A DNA stretch of 64,000 nucleotides. Origin: Leptospiraceae bacterium. Lineage in GTDB: Bacteria > Spirochaetota > Leptospiria > Leptospirales > Leptonemataceae. Under the pieces are notes generated by a model. It saw only the letters and a program-made list of their open reading frames with translations. It did not search any database and was not told the origin of the DNA. Numbering within the stretch: the first letter of the stretch is position 1; the number at the start of each line of letters is the position of its first letter. The position numbers and the translations under genes are program-made. The DNA is taken from NCBI GenBank assembly GCA_002717505.1, contig PBEB01000014.1:1-64000 (forward strand), written 5' to 3'. Shown here in pieces: positions 27,438-35,141 of the stretch.

Positions 27438-27894
27438 GCTATCCAGTCTTCTTCCCCACTGGCAAGAGATCGGATTCCAACCTCGATGGCGGACAGTCCA
27501 GAACTTTCGCCTATCTTCGAGGAGAAGCGGGGCCCCGAGCTTTCGCCTGTCTTCGAGGAGATGCGGGGCCCCGAGCTACCGCCGGTTTCTTCGATCAAGC
27601 CTGGCGGATTTCACATCGCTTCCCGGCAAAGGCAATCCCCCGGGATGACGTGGGATTCCTTCACCAGCACGCTTCGCATACCTTCCCGTAAGAGCCCCGC
27701 CCACTGTGCTCTTCGATCCTGCAGCCCCGGTCCCTCGTCCTGAGGTCCTGGGACCCTTTCCCCGGGGAGCCGACATATACCGGCCCCCGGACTGTTCGGT
27801 TCGATATCGCTTCAGGAAGTCAGCCGAGCAGAAGCCCGGGTCTTTTTTTCCATTTTTGCTTGCCAGAAAACAGAATACTATACATACGCTTGCC
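27438..27894. other. GC-rich gene-free spacer with tandem repeat
   Basis: This 457-base gap lies between the acyltransferase and the radical SAM gene. It holds a 36-bp repeat (27504-27575), many CCCGG/CCGGG words and a GCCCGGGT followed by seven T (27835-27848) that could be a weak terminator. A small frame at 27486-27743 reads through the repeat but shows no ribosome binding site or domain. Confidence 0.6.
27504..27575. repeat. 36-bp tandem repeat, two copies plus partial third
   Basis: Copies at 27504-27539 and 27540-27575 differ at two positions. Each starts CTTTCGCC and ends GCGGGGCCCCGAG, with a perfect GGGGCCCC palindrome in each. A partial third copy begins at 27576 (CTACCGCCGG). The unit is a multiple of three, so it stays open in more than one frame; in the 27486 frame it would give a PELSPxFEExRG repeat. 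Coding status is doubtful. Confidence 0.9.
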
Positions 27895-28956
27895 ATGCAA
27901 AACATGAGCAGGGCAGACTATGGTCGAGGAGCGTTGTCTTCGCCTGAAGGCCGATTTGAACAGATTCACCGAGAGCGAGAGCAGCCTCAAGATCCCCCGG
28001 CCCACACAATCTATATTGGAGAGGTAGCTAAATCCATCCTTACGAGAAACGATTCACCGGACGTACCCTTTGACATCAGCCTGAATGCCTATCGCGGATG
28101 CGAACATGGCTGCATTTATTGCTATGCTCGGCCGTCTCATGCCTATCTGGACCTCTCCCCTGGCCGAGATTTTGAAAGCCAGATATTCGTAAAACGAAAC
28201 GCAGTGGATCTATTAAGAAAGGCGTTTCAGAAACCTTCTTATAAAGTGAGCCCCATCGTGCTCGGAGCCAATACGGATCCGTATCAGCCTGCGGAACGGA
28301 CGGAACGATTGACCCGGGGCATTCTGGAACTATGCGAAGAATATAGACATCCAGTAGCCATAACCACAAAGAGCCATCTGATAGTCCGGGACCTTGACAT
28401 TCTCGCTGCACTGGCCAAGCAGAGCCTGGTCTCAGTTAATCTATCCATAACCAGTCTACAGCCAGATCTACTGATGAAACTGGAACCTCGAGCTGGTTCC
28501 AGTGCCCGAAGGCTTGCTGCTTTGAGAAAACTACGGGAAAACGGAGTGCCTGCCGGAGTCCTCATGGCGCCGGTTATTCCAGGACTGAATGATACGGAAA
28601 TCGAGCACATCGTTCGCATCACCGCAGACCAGGGCGCCCTCTGGCTCTATCATATTCTCTTGCGATTACCCTACGAGGTAAAGGACCTATTTGCGGAATG
28701 GCTGGAGCGCTACTTTCCTGAAAAAAAAGACAGAATCCTGCACCTCGTACAATCCACGCGATCCGGAAAAATGAACGATGCTCGTTTCGGCCATAGAATG
28801 ACCGGAAGCGGCAATTATGCCCAATTAATTCAGATGAGAGTCAGGGCCGCGGTGCAGCGAAGCGGAATACCGGGAAAAGAGGTTAGACTGCGAAGAGACT
28901 TATTTAGCCGAGCACCAGGTGGACAACCGTACCTTTTTACATCGGATCGCCCATGA
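27895..28956 (+). CDS. PA0069-family radical SAM protein (SplB-like)
   Basis: The 353-residue protein has the radical SAM cluster motif CxxxCxYC (CEHGCIYC) in the context NAYRGCEHGCIYCYARP, which matches the PA0069 / spore photoproduct lyase-related family. It also has GANTDPYQP, an ITTKSHLIVRDLDIL segment and SITSLQPDL with PVIPGLND. These proteins are cytoplasmic [4Fe-4S] enzymes of unknown substrate. I start at ATG 27895 (MQNMSRADYGRG), where family conservation begins; the frame is open further upstream to 27706 but that part is repeat-like spacer. It appears monocistronic. Confidence 0.88.
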   Translation: MQNMSRADYGRGALSSPEGRFEQIHREREQPQDPPAHTIYIGEVAKSILTRNDSPDVPFDISLNAYRGCEHGCIYCYARPSHAYLDLSPGRDFESQIFVKRNAVDLLRKAFQKPSYKVSPIVLGANTDPYQPAERTERLTRGILELCEEYRHPVAITTKSHLIVRDLDILAALAKQSLVSVNLSITSLQPDLLMKLEPRAGSSARRLAALRKLRENGVPAGVLMAPVIPGLNDTEIEHIVRITADQGALWLYHILLRLPYEVKDLFAEWLERYFPEKKDRILHLVQSTRSGKMNDARFGHRMTGSGNYAQLIQMRVRAAVQRSGIPGKEVRLRRDLFSRAPGGQPYLFTSDRP

Positions 28957-29121
28957 TTGTCCATGCACCGGCGCCCTTAGTTCGAGGGGCCTCAGTCTGA
29001 GTCTTTAGCGCGAATGGCCTCACCCTGGGTTCTGAGAGAAAGGGAGCGAAAACAACATTCGTTCAGCCCTTTCGAATCACTTTTCCTTTACATGAACCTA
29101 TGATATTATCTAGCATGGTAT

Positions 29122-30240
29122 ATGTTTGCATCTATGAGCGGCAAAAGGAAGATCCTGGTTTCCCTGGTAGGGCTTATCCTATTACTTCTGGTGTATCTTT
29201 TCACCTGGCCTACTCCCATCGACCCGGAAGCCTATCAACCTCCGGAACCGCCCTCGCTGGATGGCCCTACAAAGCCCAATGAAGTATTGAAAAAGGCGGA
29301 TCTTGCGCTCCTGGGGCAGATTCAGGGACCCGAGGATGTTGCCATCGGACCGGATGGAATGATCTATGCCGGTTTACTGGATGGCCGAATCATTAGATTT
29401 GCTTATGACGGCGAAGGCAGCAGTCCGGAGGATTTCGCCAATACAGAAGGCCGACCTCTGGGACTTGCCTTTGGACCGGAAGGAGCACTGTACGTAGCGG
29501 ATGGAATCAAAGGGCTTTTAAAGATTGCCAACGGTAACACGGAAGTCCTGAGCACAGGGGCCAATGGTGTACCCTTCAAATTCACGGATCATCTAGATGT
29601 AGCCAGCGACGGATCTGTGTACTTTTCTGATGCAAGCGATCAGTATGGCGTGGGAGAGTACCTGTATGATCTTCTTGAAGCGAAGCCCCATGGTCGGTTG
29701 CTCAAGTATGATCCGGTCCAGGAGAAAACCATAGTGCTACAGGATGACCTGTACTTCGCGAACGGAGTTGCCTTATCCGATGATGAATCCTACCTGCTTA
29801 TCAATGAAACCTATCGATACCGGGTCAGCAAATACTGGCTGAAAGGTCCACGAGCCAACACTATGGAGGTACTGATCGAGAACTTACCGGGATTTCCCGA
29901 TAACATCGCTCGCTCCAGCAAAGGCACGTTCTGGCTCTGTTTATTCACTGTGCGAAATCCCGTTATGGATTCCCTGCATCCTTCTCCCTTTATGAAGAAC
30001 ATCGTAGCAAGATTGCCGAAATTTCTATGGCCCAAGCCCAAACCCTACGGTTTTGTATTGGAGATCGATGGCGATGGACAGATTCTTCGCAGCCTTCAGG
30101 ACTCCACCGGCGAACACCTGAAGGAAATCACGGGAGCAAAAGACAACGGGAAGCATCTGTTCATGGGTTCTCTGCATAATGACAGAATTGGAGTTTTCGA
30201 CCTCGGCAATTTGGAAGGAAGCCACTGGGCAGAAGATTGA
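29122..30240 (+). CDS. Membrane-anchored strictosidine synthase-like beta-propeller protein
   Basis: This 372-residue protein has an N-terminal membrane anchor (ILVSLVGLILLLLVYLF, about 11-27) and a six-bladed propeller of the strictosidine synthase/SMP-30/APMAP type. Blades are visible in GPEDVAIGPDGMIYAG, LGLAFGPEGALYVADG and the metal-binding type DNIARSSKGTFWLCL. The FANGVALSDDESYLLINET block is the classic family signature. Members include lactonases and esterases; catalytic activity cannot be confirmed. ATG 29122 or 29134 could be the start. It stands alone between two spacers. Confidence 0.83.
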   Translation: MFASMSGKRKILVSLVGLILLLLVYLFTWPTPIDPEAYQPPEPPSLDGPTKPNEVLKKADLALLGQIQGPEDVAIGPDGMIYAGLLDGRIIRFAYDGEGSSPEDFANTEGRPLGLAFGPEGALYVADGIKGLLKIANGNTEVLSTGANGVPFKFTDHLDVASDGSVYFSDASDQYGVGEYLYDLLEAKPHGRLLKYDPVQEKTIVLQDDLYFANGVALSDDESYLLINETYRYRVSKYWLKGPRANTMEVLIENLPGFPDNIARSSKGTFWLCLFTVRNPVMDSLHPSPFMKNIVARLPKFLWPKPKPYGFVLEIDGDGQILRSLQDSTGEHLKEITGAKDNGKHLFMGSLHNDRIGVFDLGNLEGSHWAED

Positions 30241-30316
30241 GCTATTCAGAGATTTATTCCATGACATGCCAGGCGATTATCTCTGCCTTAAGGCCGTGCC
30301 AACGTTTCCCCTCTGC

Positions 30317-30534
30317 CTATGCGAATTCGGAATAGCGGCACCGCAGAATCAGGGCATCATGCAGGGTTCCAGGAAGGCGAGAATTGCAGGCTTCCCCGGC
30401 AAAAAAGATATGATCATCATCTTTTTCTGCCAGCGCTTCGAAATCCTCAATGGAAATTCCGGTAGCGTTCATCGGATAAGACCCGCCATTCCAGCGCCAA
30501 CAATCAGTATTTTCTTTTCGGGCTCCTCTTTCTA
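30317..30534 (-). pseudogene. Internally deleted flavin amine oxidase remnant
   Basis: Two ends of one flavoprotein gene lie within about 220 bases but in different frames. Reading minus-strand 30513-30478 gives KILIVGAGMAGL, the N-terminal FAD-binding motif of amine oxidases. In another frame, from about 30492 to 30317, GGSYPMNATG, FEALAEKDDDHIFFAGEACN and RLPGTLHDAL match the C-terminal FAD-binding end of the same family (typically LAEPVGDRLFFAGEATN, YPATVHGAL). The roughly 350 central residues are missing. The N-terminal frame has no ATG and ends in TGA soon after the motif, so no full enzyme can be made. Confidence 0.75.
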
Positions 30535-30542
30535 GCACGACT

Positions 30543-30569
30543 GCACGGGCGGAATCAGTCCACCCGTGC
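30543..30569. other. Stem-loop upstream of the ACAD operon
   Basis: GCACGGGCGG (30543-30552) pairs with CCACCCGTGC (30560-30569) with one mismatch and a 7-base loop. It sits between the amine oxidase remnant and the acyl-CoA dehydrogenase. The plus-strand tail CAGACGCAGCTTTTGTTTCTTT is U-rich only after a gap, so terminator status is uncertain. Confidence 0.4.
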
Positions 30570-30617
30570 CAGACGCAGCTTTTGTTTCTTTACAGCTAGC
30601 AGGGCCAGTATCTCAAT

Positions 30618-31799
30618 ATGGCCATGCAAATTACTCTTTCGAAAAGGGCAGAGGAACTACAGAAAGACATTCGTGCTTTCATAAATGAAATCGTTATCCC
30701 GGCCGAGAAGCATTTCGATTACTCCGAGGGGCGGATGCCAGACAAGGTCGTCCAGGAGACTCGGTCCCAGGTTAAGAATGCCGGCTTCTGGACGCCTCAC
30801 CTCCCGGAGTCGGAAGGCGGGTTGGGATTGAACATGATGGAGACAGCCATTATTTTCAGCGAACTGGGGCGTAGCCCCATCGGAGCCTATATGTTCAACT
30901 GCGATGCACCGGATGAAGGAAACATGCATCTGCTCAGTCTGGCAGCGAGCGAAAAGCAGAAAAAACTGTTTCTGGAGCCATTAATCGAAGGAAAGATTCG
31001 ATCCGGATTTGCCATGACGGAGCCCCCACCAGGGGCCGGTTCCGATCCCAGCACACTTACAGCCAATGCAGTTAAAGAAGGTGATAAATTCGTACTGAAT
31101 GCACATAAATGGTACTGTACCGGGGCTTATGGAGCTGCATTTTTGATTGTCATGGCTCGTGTAGGAGGCAGCTTTCGAAAGACTACCATGTTTCTGGTAC
31201 CCACCGATGCGAAAGGCTACACGATGGTCCGGGAAATCGACACCATGGGATCTCATGGTCCAGGAGGCCACTGCGAATTGAAGTTTGAAAACGTAGAGGT
31301 ACCGGAGGATATGGTGCTGGGAAAGGTAGCCCACGGATTTCGTCTCAGCCAGGAACGGTTGGGACCGGCCAGACTAACGCATTGTATGAGGTGGATTGGA
31401 CTGGCTCGCAGGTCTATGGAGATCGCTCGCACTTATGCTAAAGACAGACAGTTGTTTGGTGCCCATCTCTCAGACCATCAGGGAATTCAATGGATGTTTG
31501 CAGATTCGGCAACTGAGATTGAAGCTTCTCGTATGCTCACCCTCAAGGCTGCCAGCGAACTCGTAGAAGGTAAAGATGCGCGACACAGTCTATCCATGGC
31601 AAAGCTATGCACCAGCGAAATGTTGACTCGAGTGATTGACCGGGCCATTCAAATCTGTGGAAGCCATGGCTATAGCCGCGATCTACCTCTGGAATGGTTC
31701 TATAGAGATGCTCGCGCAGCCAGACTGGCCGATGGACCTTCAGAAGTTCATCGCATGGTTTTGGGGCGAGGTTTGATGAGCGGAAAGGAGGATTTTTGA
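30618..31799 (+). CDS. Acyl-CoA dehydrogenase of the ACAD10/11 (LvaC-like) type
   Basis: This is a 393-residue FAD flavoenzyme. The N-terminal helical domain, [17 protein letters not shown] (FAD and substrate contact), the Q-rich [13 protein letters not shown] helix and [21 protein letters not shown] are all conserved. At the catalytic-base position, where MCAD has YEG, the sequence is [10 protein letters not shown] with Asp372. ADGPxEVH is the form seen in ACAD10/ACAD11 and related bacterial enzymes that work on 4-phosphooxyacyl-CoA made by an APH-like kinase. Such a kinase is encoded at 40603-41619. Its stop overlaps the start of the next gene (TGATG), so it heads a coupled operon. Confidence 0.88.
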   Translation: MAMQITLSKRAEELQKDIRAFINEIVIPAEKHFDYSEGRMPDKVVQETRSQVKNAGFWTPHLPESEGGLGLNMMETAIIFSELGRSPIGAYMFNCDAPDEGNMHLLSLAASEKQKKLFLEPLIEGKIRSGFAMTEPPPGAGSDPSTLTANAVKEGDKFVLNAHKWYCTGAYGAAFLIVMARVGGSFRKTTMFLVPTDAKGYTMVREIDTMGSHGPGGHCELKFENVEVPEDMVLGKVAHGFRLSQERLGPARLTHCMRWIGLARRSMEIARTYAKDRQLFGAHLSDHQGIQWMFADSATEIEASRMLTLKAASELVEGKDARHSLSMAKLCTSEMLTRVIDRAIQICGSHGYSRDLPLEWFYRDARAARLADGPSEVHRMVLGRGLMSGKEDF

Positions 31800-32323
31800 T
31801 GGATCTAAAGAACCCCGCCGGGCCCTACCAGGCACCGGAGAAGTTTGATGCGAAACTCGTAAAAGAGCAAACGGCCTCAATCGAAGAGTTCCCGACGAAA
31901 CTGAAACAATGCATTTCCGGCTTCAGTCAGGAGCAGCTAGGTACGCGTACCCTTCCTGGAAACTGGACCGTGGCGCAGGTGATCCATCATCTTGCAGACA
32001 GCCATATGAATGCACTGCTTCGTTTGAAGCTGGCGCTCACGGAAGATAATCCCGGTATTAAACCCTATCCAGAATGGCTCTGGGCGGAACTTGTAGACGG
32101 CAAAGACCTGGATATCGCTCCCTCAATGGAAATCCTTGGAGGAATCCATCGCCGATTCTCCCAGGTCCTGTATAATGTGGATGAAAGCGCGGCTCACCGT
32201 ACGTATTTTCATTCAGAGATGGAGCGCAAGGTACTGGTGTATGAAATTCCAGCGCTTTATAGCTGGCATGGTTTACATCATCTGGCTCACATCGAATTGT
32301 TGAAAAAGGACCGTGGCTGGTAG
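31799..32323 (+). CDS. DinB-like (YfiT/BstA-type) putative metal-dependent protein
   Basis: This 174-residue protein matches the DinB/YfiT four-helix fold. The His residues that hold the metal are visible as WTVAQVIHHLADSH (first His pair) and WHGLHHLAHIELL (C-terminal His triad HxxxH). YfiT-type members are thiol-transferase or hydrolase-like enzymes, often bacillithiol linked. The start ATG overlaps the ACAD stop codon and is preceded by AAAGGAGG, so translation is coupled. The longer frame from TTG 31796 is not used. Confidence 0.8.
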   Translation: MDLKNPAGPYQAPEKFDAKLVKEQTASIEEFPTKLKQCISGFSQEQLGTRTLPGNWTVAQVIHHLADSHMNALLRLKLALTEDNPGIKPYPEWLWAELVDGKDLDIAPSMEILGGIHRRFSQVLYNVDESAAHRTYFHSEMERKVLVYEIPALYSWHGLHHLAHIELLKKDRGW

Positions 32324-32801
32324 AAGTAAAACAGGCATCTTTTCCTGGATGGAAAGCAGCGCCGATTCTGCGGTTCGGCAGTACGGGGCGTTTATTCAGA
32401 GGCTGACGGAGAAGTTTGATCTGGATGAGCCTCAGGTAATCGCCGAGTATTCGCTGGGAGATGCAGTATGGCCTCTGGTTTCCGTGACAGTGAAATCGGC
32501 TCATATCATCCTGCGATACGAACCGGGAAGATGGCCCGCTTCATTCCTGGTTACTGTAGAATCCTCGGCCCCTGTTCCTTCGCTGTTTGGGCTTTTCGAT
32601 CCAACCCTGGATCTTTCGGGCGAATCGCTTCCAGACATGAAGCCGGAATGGCTGCACGGCCCCTATCGCTCCAACCAGAGCCAATTCAGCTGTGAACTGG
32701 AGGATGAGTGGGACCTCGCCATGCTGGTTCGCATCCTTCGCAGCGTTGGACTACTGGACTGGGCCGCAATTCCCGGACGAAAGAGTGACGAATCACAATG
32801 A
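32313..32801 (+). CDS. Conserved hypothetical protein in the ACAD operon
   Basis: I do not recognise this 162-residue soluble protein. It is mixed alpha/beta by composition, Trp-rich (five Trp in the central and C-terminal part), and has no signal peptide or transmembrane segment. Its GTG start at 32313 overlaps the end of the DinB-like gene by 11 bases; ATG 32349 is an alternative. Its stop overlaps the next start as ATGA, so the three genes are coupled. That supports a real gene even without a domain. Confidence 0.7.
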   Translation: MAGRSKTGIFSWMESSADSAVRQYGAFIQRLTEKFDLDEPQVIAEYSLGDAVWPLVSVTVKSAHIILRYEPGRWPASFLVTVESSAPVPSLFGLFDPTLDLSGESLPDMKPEWLHGPYRSNQSQFSCELEDEWDLAMLVRILRSVGLLDWAAIPGRKSDESQ

Positions 32802-33550
32802 ATCCGTTCAGCAATACAAACTTGAAGAAGCCGGAGCTTGTGGTCATCGATCTGATGAATACAATCATGTTTCAACATGATCGGTTTGGGCCTCAGGAGC
32901 CCTACCTGATGACTTACAATGCTCTTGGCGGTCAGAAACTGGATAGCCAGGATTTACATCAGATCATCGCTCGTGGCCTGGAGCAAATTGAAATTGAATA
33001 CGAATCTGCCACGGATTCCCGGGAGCCATCCCCCACTATTCTGGATGCACATTTTCATTTGCGCGAAGAAGCCAGAAGACTGAAGCTGGAACTCGGACTG
33101 AAGGATCGCATTGCATTGAATCTAACTTTCGCCTTTCATGAATGTGGCTGGATTGACCGACTGCATGTAGACTCGCTTTCCCGATTATCCAGCAATTACC
33201 CGGTTGTTGTATTGAGCAATCTCTGGGGTATGCCATTCTTTTGCAACCTGGTAATGGAACGCAGTGGTGCGAAGAAGAGTCTGGACGGAATCTACTATTC
33301 CTCGGAGATCCGAAGACTGAAACCTTGCAGGGATGCCTTTCATCATGTTTGCAGCGCCCATGACGTAAGTCCGGAAAACTCTTTGATGATAGGCGATAAC
33401 ATTGACCTGGACATCATTGCAGCCAGCGAAGCAGGATTGCAGGGGATGTGGTTATCTTATGGAAGAGACCTCGGTTCCCGACAGGACAAAGTCGATGCCA
33501 TGGCACTGGACTTTCCAGACGCTGTAAATATGATTCTGTCCCATACTTGA
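32798..33550 (+). CDS. HAD-superfamily protein with altered motif I
   Basis: This 250-residue protein has the HAD Rossmann-like core and a helical cap. Motif I reads VVIDLMNT: Asp18 is kept but the usual second Asp (position 20) is Met. Motif II is PVVVLSNLW, motif III is the Lys in RRLKPCRDAF and motif IV is GDNIDLD, so the metal and nucleophile set is otherwise complete. Loss of the +2 Asp is known in non-phosphatase HAD types such as haloacid dehalogenases and phosphonatases, so its reaction may differ from a plain phosphatase. It is coupled to the preceding gene (ATGA) and precedes the DUF2252 gene by 31 bases. Confidence 0.82.
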   Translation: MNPFSNTNLKKPELVVIDLMNTIMFQHDRFGPQEPYLMTYNALGGQKLDSQDLHQIIARGLEQIEIEYESATDSREPSPTILDAHFHLREEARRLKLELGLKDRIALNLTFAFHECGWIDRLHVDSLSRLSSNYPVVVLSNLWGMPFFCNLVMERSGAKKSLDGIYYSSEIRRLKPCRDAFHHVCSAHDVSPENSLMIGDNIDLDIIAASEAGLQGMWLSYGRDLGSRQDKVDAMALDFPDAVNMILSHT

Positions 33551-33581
33551 CGTCCCCGGTCTGGCCCGCCATGCTCCCCGG

Positions 33582-34892
33582 ATGAAGACCTTCACTTCGC
33601 ACAACCGCCCGCGAGAAGTTCTCGATTCCATTCTCCAAAACGATGCCACACTAAGCAAGGAACAACGGGCAGCGAAGTACGCGAAGATGTCTGTTTCTCC
33701 TTATCGCTTCTTTCGGGGCACCAATCATCTTTTCTGGCAGGACTTTTTTCGGGACTGGCACTTTGCATTGTTTGGAGGTGTTCCGGAATGCCAGACCTGG
33801 ATCCAGGGGGATGCTCATGTCTATAACTTTGGAGCCTTCGGGAACGAAAATGGAGAAATCATTTATGGGATGGATGACTTTGACGATAGCATCATAGCGG
33901 ACTATCAGTACGATCTCTGGCGGCTTGCCATCAGTACCTGTCTGGATTGCAGAGAAAACGGATTCTTCAGCACCGGAAAGATCCAGAAAGCAATTCGCAG
34001 TCTGGCGAAAGGATATCTAAAGGAAGCGACGGCTCCGAATCATGGACAAACTCAGGCAAAGCCACTGAAGCGTTTCTTGAAGATAGTCAAGAGGAAGGCC
34101 CACCGCCATGAGCTCCTGGAAAAGTGGACCGATTCTGCGAATGGGAAGCGAACCTTTCGAATCGAAAAGGAAAAGCTTGCGGCGATGCCTTCAGATGAGC
34201 AGGAAAAACTGGCACAAGCTCTAGAGAAACATCTGGTGAATTTTCAACATCCGGAGTCCCCTTCCCGATTCCATTTTAGAATCAAGGATGCGGCCTATCG
34301 ACTTGAGGCAGGCACCGGCTCGCTAGGTGTTCTACGCATTTATGCATTGATTGAGGGTTCCGGTCATCGCGCAAACGATGATGTAATTCTGGACATAAAG
34401 GAACAGACTCCTCCCCAGGTTTGCAGAGAAATGAGTTGGTCCGAGCTACAAGAGTACCAAGAATGTTTTCCAGACGAGGGACAGCGACATGCTCGGGCCT
34501 TTCGTGCCATCTCTCGCAGACCCGACCGCTACCTTGGTTGGATGAGCTGGGAAGGTAAACAGTTCTCCATCCGAGAAAGATCTGTATATAAAGAGGATTT
34601 TCCTACAGATGAAACCCGTAAGTTCAAGCATTACCGGGCAATGGCCAGGCAGTGGGGCCGCCTTCTAGCTCGCGGGCACGTCCGAGGTGCGGCTGACCTC
34701 GGCCCGGAGCAGCGCCAGGCTTTCACCTTACACATTAAGGGAATCCGCAAGAAACGAAAACGAGAGTTTCTGAGCTTCCTGCAGGCGCTGGCTGGCAGCT
34801 ACGCTGACTGCGTAGAGCAGGATTTTGGAACGTTTCTCTCTGAAATCAACCTGCTGGTAGAGGGCAGGCCCCATTCTATCAATCACCAATAG
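33582..34892 (+). CDS. DUF2252 family protein
   Basis: This 436-residue cytoplasmic protein matches DUF2252, a family with a protein-kinase-like fold. Recognisable parts are KMSVSPYRFFRGTNHLF, the GDAHVYNFGAF loop (like the catalytic GDxHxxN of APH-type kinases) and GMDDFDDSIIADYQYDLWRL (like the metal-binding DFD). It lies at the end of the ACAD operon. A phosphotransfer function is inferred from fold only. Confidence 0.85.
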   Translation: MKTFTSHNRPREVLDSILQNDATLSKEQRAAKYAKMSVSPYRFFRGTNHLFWQDFFRDWHFALFGGVPECQTWIQGDAHVYNFGAFGNENGEIIYGMDDFDDSIIADYQYDLWRLAISTCLDCRENGFFSTGKIQKAIRSLAKGYLKEATAPNHGQTQAKPLKRFLKIVKRKAHRHELLEKWTDSANGKRTFRIEKEKLAAMPSDEQEKLAQALEKHLVNFQHPESPSRFHFRIKDAAYRLEAGTGSLGVLRIYALIEGSGHRANDDVILDIKEQTPPQVCREMSWSELQEYQECFPDEGQRHARAFRAISRRPDRYLGWMSWEGKQFSIRERSVYKEDFPTDETRKFKHYRAMARQWGRLLARGHVRGAADLGPEQRQAFTLHIKGIRKKRKREFLSFLQALAGSYADCVEQDFGTFLSEINLLVEGRPHSINHQ

Positions 34893-34996
34893 AAAAGGAA
34901 ACGCTGAGAATTAAGAGGATGAATGGTCCAAAGCTTTCTGGACCCCAGTCTGTCGCGAAGTCAACCCAATAGGATGGCTGCAGCCATTGCAGGGGC

Positions 34997-35023
34997 CGTC
35001 TGTCATATGTGAAATGACAGACG
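34997..35023. other. Perfect 10-bp hairpin downstream of the DUF2252 gene
   Basis: CGTCTGTCAT (34997-35006) pairs with ATGACAGACG (35014-35023) around a 7-base loop. No U-run follows on the plus strand, so it may be a transcript-end stabiliser. Confidence 0.5.
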
Positions 35024-35093
35024 AACGATGACCGGCAGATATCCTGGGATATAGAATTTACGAAACCCTCAAGGGAGCCCGAGGTATGTCTGT

Positions 35094-35130
35094 GCTGGCA
35101 AGGAAAACGCCCGGGATTGGCCCGGGCGTT
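35094..35130 (-). terminator. Rho-independent terminator of sterol desaturase paralogue 2
   Basis: A perfect 10-bp stem AACGCCCGGG (35106-35115) / CCCGGGCGTT (35121-35130) with a 5-base loop lies 11 bases after the stop. On the minus strand the stem is followed by TTCCTTGCC, giving TTTTCC with the last stem bases. Confidence 0.85.
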
Positions 35131-35141
35131 ACGACTGAGAA

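Noticed and set aside
27486-27743. 85-codon frame with 12-residue repeats
   Set aside because: Several frames stay open through the 36-mer because its length is divisible by three; no ribosome binding site or homology.
34997-35023. Terminator for the DUF2252 operon
   Set aside because: The stem is good but no U-run follows on either strand; recorded only as a hairpin.
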